A stretch of DNA of 64,000 nt from Archangium lipolyticum (lineage in GTDB: Bacteria > Myxococcota > Myxococcia > Myxococcales > Myxococcaceae). The DNA lies in assembly GCF_024623785.1 (NCBI RefSeq), contig NZ_JANKBZ010000021.1, positions 1 through 64,000 of the forward strand, in the 5' to 3' direction. Shown in pieces: positions 39,817-47,925 of the stretch; the first letter of the stretch is position 1; each line of letters starts with the position of its first letter. Made by a program: the position numbers and the translations under genes. The notes under the pieces were generated by a model. It had not been told where the DNA came from, made no database searches, and saw only the letters and a list, made by a program, of their open reading frames with translations.

Positions 39817-41695
39817 TGGCGGCCTCCGGGGTGGCGGGGGTGGACAGCAGCGGGGCGCACAGCGCGCGGAAGTCGCGGTAGCCGTCCGAGCCCACCGGCA
39901 GGTTGCCGTACCAGGCGAAGTCGAAGCGCAGCGTCAGCTCACGGAAGGGCGGCACCCACTCGCGGCGGCCCTTGAACTGGCGCAGGTAGTCCCAATTGCT
40001 CAGCGTGGTGTCGTAGTGGATGACGCCATCCCGATGCAGCCGGGAGAGCAGGGCGAGGTACAGGCTGCGCACCGCCTCGCGGTACTCGCCCCGGGCGGCC
40101 AGCTCGTCGGCGAGCTGGGCCCAGCCCTCGGGCGGGCGGGAGAGGGCATTCGTCGGATCCGCCGCCAGCGTCGTCGCGTCCTGGGTGCTCACCTCGAGCC
40201 GCTCCCCCTCGTCCTTCGCGTTCTTGCCGAGCGCGCGCAGCAGCAGCAACGCGAGCACCACCAGCACTCCGGCGACGAGGACCACCACCAGCACGTTGGC
40301 CACGTTCAGGCCGCTGAGGCCGGACCAGTTCGAGGGCTTCACCGGAGCGGGCTCATCCCGCTCGAAGAGCTTCTTCAGCCACTCGCCCAACCACTTGAGG
40401 AACTTCTGCCAGGGGCCTTCGGGCTCCGGCTCGGTGGGCGCCTTCTCCTTCTCCTTCTGCTCCTCGGGGTCGGGCACCTGGAACTCGGGCCGCGCGAGGA
40501 TGTCCCGGGCGCGGGCCTGGGAGGCCCGTGCGTCCGCCTGCGCCTTCTCCAGCTCCGCCGTCTGTTGCGCCAGGGAGACGCCCAGATCGAGCCGCTCCAT
40601 GGCCCCGCAGTCCTCGTTCTCGTACACGTCCGCTTCCACGCCGTGCACGAGCCGCTGGAACTTCCGGGCCTCGGCCGGGCTCAGCGAGGCGGCGGTCTGC
40701 TTCCACGAAGCCGCCGCCGATTCCTCCCACTCGCAGAACTCGGCCAGACTCTCCAGGCGCTGCCCCGTGTCCGCGAGGGACTCGGGTTCCTCCGACTGTT
40801 GCGCCCGGGCTGGCGTGGCCAGCAGGCAGGTGCCCACGAGCGCGAACAGGACGAGCGCCGCGCTCCGGACTCCCGCGCGCCCGGCCGGGAGCTTCGAGGG
40901 CAGCTGTTGCACCGCCGCCAGCAGATCCAACCCCTCCTGACGGACCCGCCCATCCACCAGCAGCAGCGTGGCCGTGGCGGCGCGCAGCGGCTCGAAGAGG
41001 GTGAAGGTGACGGCCACGAGGAAGACGAGCCAGGGCGTGTTGTCCAGCGAGGCGAAGCGCTCGGCGAAGGTGAGATCGATACCGAGCAGCTTGCGGCCGA
41101 CGTAGAGCAGGGCGTTGACGCCGATGTGGAGGTTGAAGAAGACCAGGAACTGCACCAGCAGCAGGATGCGCACCCCGGTGGCGCCGGAGCGCGCCGGGCC
41201 GAGCATCTTCGAGCACAGCCCGTACAGGCCCAGGGGGCTGCCGCGGCCCTGCATCGTGGCGGCGTAGCCCACCAGGTGCGCGGACAGGAAGAGGAAGGCG
41301 GAGCCCAGCGAGAGGCTGAGCGACAGCAGGTTGAAGAGGAAGAGGTACGCCACGGCGCACAGGAGACTCGGCGCGCGGGCCAGCGCGGCGCGCAGCGAGC
41401 CCCACGCCGTGGGCTCTCCGGGGCCCTGGCCGAGCAGCAGCTCCTGCACGTGGTGGCAGGCGGCGCCCTGGAAGACGCCCCGGGCCAGCCAGGCCAGGGT
41501 GAACCAGAGCGCGGGCTGGGACAGGGAGCGGTTGTTCATGACCGCGTCCGTCAGGTGCATCAGCGCGGCGGTGACGAGCGCTCCGCCGGGCAGGGTGAGG
41601 GCCCACACGCCGGAGCCGCGCACGCACACGCGCAGGCCCGCGTCCAGGATCGCCACCGGCCCCCGGGGGCGCAGTTCGAGCGCGGAGACGGCCAT
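39809..41695 (-). CDS. DUF4129-type multi-pass membrane protein
   Basis: MAVSALELRP was chosen as start because it sits one base after the stop of the upstream gene; the longer frame runs into that gene. The product has 628 residues. About six membrane helices lie in residues 15-310, a helical soluble segment follows, another helix lies near 455-480, and the C-terminal DUF4129 domain (about 535-620) shows LYLALLSRLHRDGVIHYD and FAWYGNLPVGSDGY. In the MoxR-DUF58 clusters this protein is usually called transglutaminase-associated. The role here is unknown. Confidence 0.82.
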   Translation of the reverse strand: MAVSALELRPRGPVAILDAGLRVCVRGSGVWALTLPGGALVTAALMHLTDAVMNNRSLSQPALWFTLAWLARGVFQGAACHHVQELLLGQGPGEPTAWGSLRAALARAPSLLCAVAYLFLFNLLSLSLSLGSAFLFLSAHLVGYAATMQGRGSPLGLYGLCSKMLGPARSGATGVRILLLVQFLVFFNLHIGVNALLYVGRKLLGIDLTFAERFASLDNTPWLVFLVAVTFTLFEPLRAATATLLLVDGRVRQEGLDLLAAVQQLPSKLPAGRAGVRSAALVLFALVGTCLLATPARAQQSEEPESLADTGQRLESLAEFCEWEESAAASWKQTAASLSPAEARKFQRLVHGVEADVYENEDCGAMERLDLGVSLAQQTAELEKAQADARASQARARDILARPEFQVPDPEEQKEKEKAPTEPEPEGPWQKFLKWLGEWLKKLFERDEPAPVKPSNWSGLSGLNVANVLVVVLVAGVLVVLALLLLRALGKNAKDEGERLEVSTQDATTLAADPTNALSRPPEGWAQLADELAARGEYREAVRSLYLALLSRLHRDGVIHYDTTLSNWDYLRQFKGRREWVPPFRELTLRFDFAWYGNLPVGSDGYRDFRALCAPLLSTPATPEAASA

Positions 41696-41696
41696 G

Positions 41697-41969
41697 TCAG
41701 AGCTCCGCCGCCATGTGGGCGAGCAACAGGACACCCCCGTAGAGAACGGCGGCGCCGATGAGGGCCAGCAGCACGTTGCCCACCGTCCATTCCCGGCGCT
41801 CCTCCAGCCCCTGCAGCGACTTGAGCCGCTTCTCCAGGCAGCTGGCGCACCGATTGATGCCCTCGAACTGCGTGGTGCACTCGCGGCAGATGACGCGGCG
41901 GCACTCCACGCAGATGCCCAGCCCGGTGCGCTCCGGGTGATAGTGGCAGCGGCCCGAGCCCTGAATCAT
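41697..41969 (-). CDS. Small B-box-type zinc finger membrane protein
   Basis: The product has 90 residues. Residues 8-45 hold seven Cys and two nearby His in a B-box-like layout (CHYHP, CVEC, CREC, CASC), enough to bind two zinc ions. A single membrane helix (about 63-85) forms the tail, so the finger should be cytosolic with the protein anchored in the inner membrane. It is the first gene of the tight DUF4129-DUF4350-MoxR-DUF58 group and probably a partner of the DUF4129 protein. Confidence 0.8.
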   Translation of the reverse strand: MIQGSGRCHYHPERTGLGICVECRRVICRECTTQFEGINRCASCLEKRLKSLQGLEERREWTVGNVLLALIGAAVLYGGVLLLAHMAAEL

Positions 41970-42017
41970 GGGTGCAGCCTACGCAATCCCGGGCCGCCCG
42001 TGCCAGCGGGTCGGAGA

Positions 42018-42917
42018 CTACTTCTCGGGGAAGTAGCCCACCTCGAGGACGATCTGCTGTCCCTCGGGCGACAGGGTGTAGTCGATGAACTCCTTGTCGA
42101 TGCCGGCCGCCTCGCGGGGCAGGTAGAAGAAGAGCCTGCGCGACAGGGGGTAGGCGCCGCTCTGGATGTTCTCCGAGGTGGGGGCGACGGCCTCGCCCTG
42201 GGCGTCCTTCTTCACCTTCAGCTCCTTGATGCCCCTGGCGTAGGCGGAACCCCCGTAGCCGATGCCGTTGCGCTCCAGGCCCACCGCATGCACCACCGCC
42301 GCGGTGCCGGGCATCGTCATGGCGCGCGGGGTGAAGTCCTCGCCGCCGAGCACCTCGTCCTTGACGAAGGTGTAGGTGCCCGAGGAGTTCTCCCGCGAGT
42401 AGAGGACGATGGGGGCGTCCTTGCCACCCACGTCCTTCCAGCGGGTGATGTCACCCAGGTAGATGCCCTTGAGTTGCGCGATGGTGAGGGCGTCCACCGG
42501 ATTGGACTCGTGGACGTAGAAGGTGATGCCGTCCCGGGCGACGGGGACCTCCACCGGGCCGTGGGGGTAGCGCTGCCGCGCCAGCTGCCTCTCGGCCTCC
42601 TTGATGGGGCGGCTGGACATGGCGATGTCCGTGGTGCCGTTGATGAGCGCCGCGATGCCCGTCCCCGAGCCGCCACCCGTCACCTGGATCTTCGCGCCCG
42701 GGTGCGTCTTCATGAATCGCTCGGCCCAGCGTTGTCCCAGGAGGACCATCGTGTCCGAGCCCTTCACCGTCACGGTGCCCTGGGGCCCCTTCACGGCGGC
42801 GCCCGGGGTGCCCGCATCCACCTGCGAGGAGGAGTGCGGGCGTCGGCAGCCGGCGAGCAGGACGAGGAGCGAGACGGTGAGGAGCGGAGCCAGCGGCGTT
42901 CTCATGGGAGCGCCCAT
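42018..42917 (-). CDS. PstS-like substrate-binding lipoprotein
   Basis: The product has 299 residues; a start four codons later (MRTPLAP) is equally possible. The signal peptide ends in the lipobox LLAGC. The mature protein is a type II periplasmic binding fold of the phosphate-binding family: VTVKGSDTMVLL near the start, GGGSGTGIAALINGTTDIAMSSR, and SRENSSGTYTFVKDEVL supply the usual oxyanion-contacting Ser, Asp, Arg and Thr residues. No PstCAB permease genes are adjacent. It follows a TonB receptor gene by 33 nt, so a receptor-linked scavenging or sensing role is likely. Confidence 0.88.
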   Translation of the reverse strand: MGAPMRTPLAPLLTVSLLVLLAGCRRPHSSSQVDAGTPGAAVKGPQGTVTVKGSDTMVLLGQRWAERFMKTHPGAKIQVTGGGSGTGIAALINGTTDIAMSSRPIKEAERQLARQRYPHGPVEVPVARDGITFYVHESNPVDALTIAQLKGIYLGDITRWKDVGGKDAPIVLYSRENSSGTYTFVKDEVLGGEDFTPRAMTMPGTAAVVHAVGLERNGIGYGGSAYARGIKELKVKKDAQGEAVAPTSENIQSGAYPLSRRLFFYLPREAAGIDKEFIDYTLSPEGQQIVLEVGYFPEK

Positions 42918-42950
42918 TCTACAACGTGGCCCCGTCCCTGGCGGGGACGA

Positions 42951-45182
42951 TCAGAGGTCGATCTCCACGCTCGCGAAGACGCGGCGGCCCTCCATCTGGT
43001 AGTCGAAGGGGAAGTCGCCGGTCTTCACCAGGTAGCTCCGCGTGTTCAGCAGGTTGGTCACCTTGAGCTCGGCGGTGGCCCAGCCGGTGAGCTGGAAGCG
43101 GGCGTTGGCATCGAACCGGAACCAGGCGGGCACCACCGAGGGCCGCACGGCGGCGTACGAGGGGGTCAGCAGCTCCTCCTCGCGGCGGTGTACCTCGCTC
43201 TGGTAGCGCCCCTGGAGCGCGAGGCTGAAGCGCTCCCGCCGGTAGCTGGCCCCGGCCTTGGCCAGGTGGGCGGGGGCCCAGGTGAGGTGCCCAGCATTGG
43301 AGGGTGACACGCCATCCGGGTCGGAGCCACCGAGCAGCCGCACGTAGGTATAGCTGCCGAACGCCGACACCCGGCCCTGCCTTCCCAGGTCCACCTCCGC
43401 CATGAGCTCGGACTCCAGGCCCGCGTGGGTCTGGGTGAAGAGGTTGTTGAGTGCGTTCTCGTTGCTGTAGCCGATGAGGTTGTCGTAGCTCGAGTGGAAG
43501 AGGGTGTTCCGCCAGCTGAGATTCGGGCGGATGCTCCAGTCGGCGCCGAGGTCGAAGGTGGTGACCCGCTCGGGACGCAGCACCTCGACATTGGAGTCCA
43601 GCATCCAGGTGTCGGTGCCGAAGAGCTCGCCCGAGGAGGGTGCACGGAAGGCGCGGCCGGCCTGGAGCTTGAGGCTGAGCGCGGAGCTGGGGAGGAACAC
43701 CAGCGACAGCCGCGGACTGAGCTGCTCATAGGACTTGTAGCGCCGGGGCGAGTCCGGCTGTCGCGGGTCACGGTAGTGGAAGAACTGGAAGTCGTAGCGC
43801 AGCCCCAGGGTCAGTGACAGGGGAAGCTCCAGCATCCGGCTCCAGGCGAGCTGGGCGTAGGCGCCTGCCTTGTTGAACGGCTCGTCGAGGATGGGTGCGT
43901 AGAGGGGGCGGAGCAGCACCCGGGTCTCCGAGGCGGGGTAGTCCCCCTCCTCGTCGGAGAGGTCGGCGTTGCTGTAGTGCTGCTCGTCGCCATGGTACAG
44001 GGTGGTGCCGTACTCCACGCCGCCGAGCAGGGAGAGGTGCCCGTCCAGCAGGCTGGCCGAGAGCTGGGCCCGTCCGAAGAGCTCGTTGACGGCGCTCTTG
44101 AACACCTCGGTCACCCCGGAGGGGTAGCGCCCATCGAGCGCGCCGTTCGGATAGAAGCGCACGTGGTTGTCGTACTCGTGCCGTTGGTACTTGAAGACAT
44201 ACTCCTGCTCCAGCGTGCCACCGGGCGCGGAGCGGTAGCGCAGCACCGCGATGTGCCGGCGGTCCCTCATGGGCTCTTCGATGTCCGGTACCCAGAAGTT
44301 CCAGCCGTGGCCGGTTCTGTAGCTCCAGTCCTGGAGATGGTACTGAAGGGACAATCCCTCCAGGGCCTCGAGCGCCTCCAGCTTCACGAAGAGGTAATCA
44401 CTCTCATGGTTGTCGCGGATGGTGAAGCGCTGGAGCGCGCCCGTGGCATCGGTGCGCCCCGAGCCGTCATACGAGAGATAGGAAAAGCCATCCGTGCGGA
44501 GGTGCTGGAATCCGACCACCGCGGAGACGTGCCGGGAGCGGGTGACGGCGACCGCATCCACGGCGGCGGTGCCCTGGCTGCCGAAACGCAGCCGCGCCTC
44601 GCTGTTGATCTCCAGCCGCTCGCCCTCGCTCAGGGTGCGCGCCGAGGAGAGGGTATTGATGGCGATGACACCGTGGATGGCGCTGGAGCCGTAAAGGGAG
44701 GAGGCGGGGCCGCGGAGGATCTCCACGCTCTTCACCAGGAAGAGGGGGGTGATGTCCCAGGTGAACGCGGCGGCCGTGTCGTTGTCGTTCATGGGCACGC
44801 CGTCCACCAGCAGCAGCAGGTGGTTGTTGTTCCACCCCTCCCAAAGGCCGCGGGCTCCCACCGTATTGCGCTCGTAGTCGTGCGAGGCGAAGAAGCCGGG
44901 CTGGCTGATGAGGATGTCCTCGAGCGTCGTCCAGCCGAAGCGCTGCAACTGCTCCCGTGTCACCACCGAGGCCACGCCGGGTGCCTCCCGGGCCTTCTGG
45001 AGGCGCTTGGAGGGCGCGGAGAGCTCCACCTGGAGCAACTCCTCCAATGAGAGGGATTGCGTCCACTCGGGCTCGGAGTGCTCTTCCGGAGCCGGGTCGT
45101 CATGCGCGTGGGCGGGAAGGGCCGACAGCGCCGTGGCCAGGAGCAGCATGCGGCGCCAGGGAATCAGGGGAGAGGGCGGCAT
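42951..45182 (-). CDS. TonB-dependent outer-membrane receptor
   Basis: The product has 743 residues. The signal peptide ends LPAHAHD (about residue 26). The TonB-box region SLSLEELLQVELSAPSKR leads into the plug (about 50-190), with VASVVTREQLQRFG, NNNHLLLLVDGVPMND and VEILRGPASSLYGSSAIHGVI. The rest is a 22-strand-type barrel ending in SVEIDL. The plug start (SLEELLQVE) is the type seen in receptors paired with YfiR-like proteins and histidine kinases. The ligand is not evident. It starts 12 nt after the kinase gene. Confidence 0.92.
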   Translation of the reverse strand: MPPSPLIPWRRMLLLATALSALPAHAHDDPAPEEHSEPEWTQSLSLEELLQVELSAPSKRLQKAREAPGVASVVTREQLQRFGWTTLEDILISQPGFFASHDYERNTVGARGLWEGWNNNHLLLLVDGVPMNDNDTAAAFTWDITPLFLVKSVEILRGPASSLYGSSAIHGVIAINTLSSARTLSEGERLEINSEARLRFGSQGTAAVDAVAVTRSRHVSAVVGFQHLRTDGFSYLSYDGSGRTDATGALQRFTIRDNHESDYLFVKLEALEALEGLSLQYHLQDWSYRTGHGWNFWVPDIEEPMRDRRHIAVLRYRSAPGGTLEQEYVFKYQRHEYDNHVRFYPNGALDGRYPSGVTEVFKSAVNELFGRAQLSASLLDGHLSLLGGVEYGTTLYHGDEQHYSNADLSDEEGDYPASETRVLLRPLYAPILDEPFNKAGAYAQLAWSRMLELPLSLTLGLRYDFQFFHYRDPRQPDSPRRYKSYEQLSPRLSLVFLPSSALSLKLQAGRAFRAPSSGELFGTDTWMLDSNVEVLRPERVTTFDLGADWSIRPNLSWRNTLFHSSYDNLIGYSNENALNNLFTQTHAGLESELMAEVDLGRQGRVSAFGSYTYVRLLGGSDPDGVSPSNAGHLTWAPAHLAKAGASYRRERFSLALQGRYQSEVHRREEELLTPSYAAVRPSVVPAWFRFDANARFQLTGWATAELKVTNLLNTRSYLVKTGDFPFDYQMEGRRVFASVEIDL

Positions 45183-45194
45183 GTGGGAATGGGC

Positions 45195-47138
45195 TCAACT
45201 CATGACGGGGTGGGAGGAGGGGGGCTCGTGGCCTTCGAGCAGGACGCGGAGCCGCTCGCGCAGGGTGTCCATGTCGATGGGCTTGCCCATCGCCCGCTCC
45301 TGGTGCAGCTCGAGGAAGGCGCGGGTCGTCTCGGTGAAGGCACCGCCGGAGAGGAAGAGCACCCTCCTGGCCTGCTCGGGGTTCGTCCGCTGGAGCTCGG
45401 TGTAGAGCTCCATGCCGGTCATCTCCGGCATCATCAGGTCGCACAGGATGACGTCGAAGGGGGGCCCCTGCCGCATCCGGGTCAGGGCCTCGCGTGCGCC
45501 CGTCGTCACGAATACCTCGTGCTCGCGGCCCAGGGCCCTGCGGAGCGCGGCTCCCACCAGGGGCTCGTCATCCACCACCAGGATGCGTGACCGCTTCGCC
45601 CGGGGGAGCGGTGCGGCTGGCTCGTCCGCGCCGTCGTGCGCCGCGGTGGTGCAGGGCGGGAGCACCACCGTGAAGGTGCTCCCTTCTCCCGGCTCGCTCT
45701 GGACCTCGATGGTGCCTCCCAGACTGGTGACGATTCCCTCGCAGACGGACAGTCCGAGCCCGGTGCCCACGCCCACCGGCTTGGTGGTGAAGAAGGGAGT
45801 GAAGAGACGGCCGCGGACCTCGGGGGTCATCCCGCTGCCGGTGTCGGTGATGGCCACCCGCACCCGTCCGTCCTCTCCCAGATGGGTGGAGATGCGGATC
45901 TCATTCTGGTCCGCGGCCCCCGGCTCGATGGCGTGCGCGGCGTTGATGAGCAGGTTGAGGAAGACCTGGGCCAGCCGGACCTCGTTGGCCTCGACGGGCG
46001 GGACGTGCTGGTAGTCGCGCACCAGGCGGGCGCGGTGGCGGATCTCATTGCCCGCCATGTTGATGGCGGTCTCCAGGGTGTGTCCCAGGTCCGTGGGCTC
46101 GCGCTTGTCCTCGTCCCCGCGCGAGAAGGACTTGAGGCTCTGGACGATGTGCTGCACGCGCGCGCAACCCTCGCGGGCCTCGGAGAGGGCGTTGAGCACC
46201 TCCTCCCAGTCCTCCTCTTCCTGCGTGGACGGGGTGTCCGGGGTCCCCTCGCGGGCGAGGCGCTTCAATTGTGGCAGCTCGCGCAGGGCGAACTGGAGAT
46301 TGGCGGTGACGTAGGCGAGGGGGTTGTTGATCTCATGCGCCACGCCGGCCGCGAGCGTGCCCACGGAGGTGCGCCGGTCCGCGACGATGAGCTGCTCCTG
46401 GGTGCTGCGCAGCTCGCGCACCTGGGACTCGATGAGGGCGCGCTGTTCGTACAGCCGGTCCAGCATGCGCGAGAGCGCGGCGGCCAGGGTGCCCGTCTCG
46501 TCGCGCCGGCTGAGGTCGAGCTCTCCCCGGGCGCCGAGGTCTCCCTCGGAGATGCGCAGCGCCACGCGGGTGACGCGCTTGAGGGGCTGGACCAGCAGGG
46601 TCCCCAGCGCGGAGGCGGCCAGCATCCCGATGCCGATGATGAGCGCGGAGATGAGCGCGGCGAGCTGCTGGTTGCGCCGGCTCTCCCGCTGCATCTCGGC
46701 GAGGCTGAAGCCCAGGAGCAGCGTGCCCTGCTGGCCTCCCCGGGTATGGATGTCGACCCGGGAGATCACCTCCTGCCCGTGGATGAACGCCCCCTGTCTG
46801 GCCTCGAGAGGCTCCTTCGGGGCGCGCTCCGGGTGCCAGGTGGACAGGGGGGTTCCATCCTCGCGCAGCAGCAGGGCGAAGACGGCCTCCGGGATGGAGT
46901 CGAGCGTCTCGAGGTGCCGCTTGCCGTAGGCGGGGTCTCCGAAGTCGAGCGCCGGCTCGGTGGCGCTGGCCAGCAGCCGGGTGAGTCCCATGGCGCGGCC
47001 GAGCATCAAGTGCCGCGCCTGGTCATCCATGCGCGCGGGGAAGAAGAGGAGGAAGAAGAGGGCGAAGGCGGTGATGAGGAGCACCACCAGGGAGATCAGC
47101 CGGGCCCGCAGGGAGAGATGACGGGGGATGAGGTTCAT
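45195..47138 (-). CDS. Membrane hybrid histidine kinase with receiver domain
   Basis: The product has 647 residues. Two membrane helices (about 12-32 and 180-200) flank a 145-residue extracytoplasmic sensor, followed by HAMP (200-255), a HisKA domain with the phospho-His in VAHEINNP (about 266), an ATPase domain with the N, G1 and G2 boxes (LLINAAHAI, DTGSGMTPE, GVGTGLGLSV), and a C-terminal receiver with phospho-Asp in ILCDLMMPEMTG (about 570). No output domain is present, so signal must leave through another regulator. It overlaps the YfiR-like gene by ATGA. Confidence 0.92.
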   Translation of the reverse strand: MNLIPRHLSLRARLISLVVLLITAFALFFLLFFPARMDDQARHLMLGRAMGLTRLLASATEPALDFGDPAYGKRHLETLDSIPEAVFALLLREDGTPLSTWHPERAPKEPLEARQGAFIHGQEVISRVDIHTRGGQQGTLLLGFSLAEMQRESRRNQQLAALISALIIGIGMLAASALGTLLVQPLKRVTRVALRISEGDLGARGELDLSRRDETGTLAAALSRMLDRLYEQRALIESQVRELRSTQEQLIVADRRTSVGTLAAGVAHEINNPLAYVTANLQFALRELPQLKRLAREGTPDTPSTQEEEDWEEVLNALSEAREGCARVQHIVQSLKSFSRGDEDKREPTDLGHTLETAINMAGNEIRHRARLVRDYQHVPPVEANEVRLAQVFLNLLINAAHAIEPGAADQNEIRISTHLGEDGRVRVAITDTGSGMTPEVRGRLFTPFFTTKPVGVGTGLGLSVCEGIVTSLGGTIEVQSEPGEGSTFTVVLPPCTTAAHDGADEPAAPLPRAKRSRILVVDDEPLVGAALRRALGREHEVFVTTGAREALTRMRQGPPFDVILCDLMMPEMTGMELYTELQRTNPEQARRVLFLSGGAFTETTRAFLELHQERAMGKPIDMDTLRERLRVLLEGHEPPSSHPVMS

Positions 47139-47782
47139 GGCTCACGCCCCTCCGGGTTGACGAGCTGGGAGAGGCTGAGCAGGCCGGCATCGAGGTCCGC
47201 GCCCTCCTCCCGGGCCGCCGAGAGATGGACGAGGATGATGGGCGAGTCCCCCTGGCGGCTGAGGCCGATGGCCAGGCCCTCGTCGACTTGTGCGCGGCTC
47301 CCGGTGAAGGAGAGGACGGACAGGTGCCTCGTCACCCGGGCGATGCGGTCCGTGTAGGCCTCCAGTCCCTCGCAGGCATAGAGCGCCGCCGCACGGGCCT
47401 CGGTGAGCTCCGCCTGGAGCTGGGATGGATTACGGAAGCCGATGCGGAGGATGCGCACGGGCCGGCCCAGGATGGACCTCCCTCGCGAGGCCGTCTCCAG
47501 CGCGCGGGTGAACTCCCGGGCCGTCCGCTCCGAGCCCTCGTTGCCCGCGAGATGAAGGACGACCACGGTCAGGGGCGGAGGGAGGGTCCCCATCCTCCGG
47601 TCGTAGGCGAGGATGCGCACCATGAGAGAGGCGCGCAGCGTGGAGGGAAGTCCCTCGGCCCGTGCCGTCTGGCTGGTGAGCAGGGCCAGCAGCACACCGA
47701 AGGTCCAGAGTCTGCGTTCGAGACATCCCCACCTGCTGCTGTTCCATGAAGCGATGCCACTGAGACCTGGCTCTTGCCTCAT
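47135..47782 (-). CDS. YfiR/DUF4154-like exported protein
   Basis: The product has 215 residues. A signal-type hydrophobic segment (about 27-41) ends TARAEG. The mature part matches the YfiR (DUF4154) layout: an early helix (RASLMVRILAYDRRM) replacing the usual KAAFLYNFARY, a central alpha/beta core with ILRIGFRNP, and the C-terminal IILVHLSAAREEGADLDAGLLSLSQLV helix pair. In Pseudomonas, periplasmic YfiR represses a membrane diguanylate cyclase. Here the partner is likely the histidine kinase, whose gene overlaps by four bases. It heads the minus-strand run. Confidence 0.72.
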   Translation of the reverse strand: MRQEPGLSGIASWNSSRWGCLERRLWTFGVLLALLTSQTARAEGLPSTLRASLMVRILAYDRRMGTLPPPLTVVVLHLAGNEGSERTAREFTRALETASRGRSILGRPVRILRIGFRNPSQLQAELTEARAAALYACEGLEAYTDRIARVTRHLSVLSFTGSRAQVDEGLAIGLSRQGDSPIILVHLSAAREEGADLDAGLLSLSQLVNPEGREP

Positions 47783-47925
47783 CTCGCACCCCCCAATGCC
47801 AAGCCTGACAATGGAAGTATTCCACTGGTGGAGAGGGGCGCGCAGCCTCGCGAGTCACGAGACCCGTAGTGCTGTCGTATTCTGGAAGCCCTGACGAGTC
47901 GGGAAAAGTGTGTGAGGGGTGCGAC

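Noticed and set aside
39704-41761. 685-codon plus-strand frame opposite DUF4129
   Set aside because: The minus strand has recognisable membrane helices and a DUF4129 tail with tight operon spacing; the plus product is Gln/Arg/Gly repeat-like.
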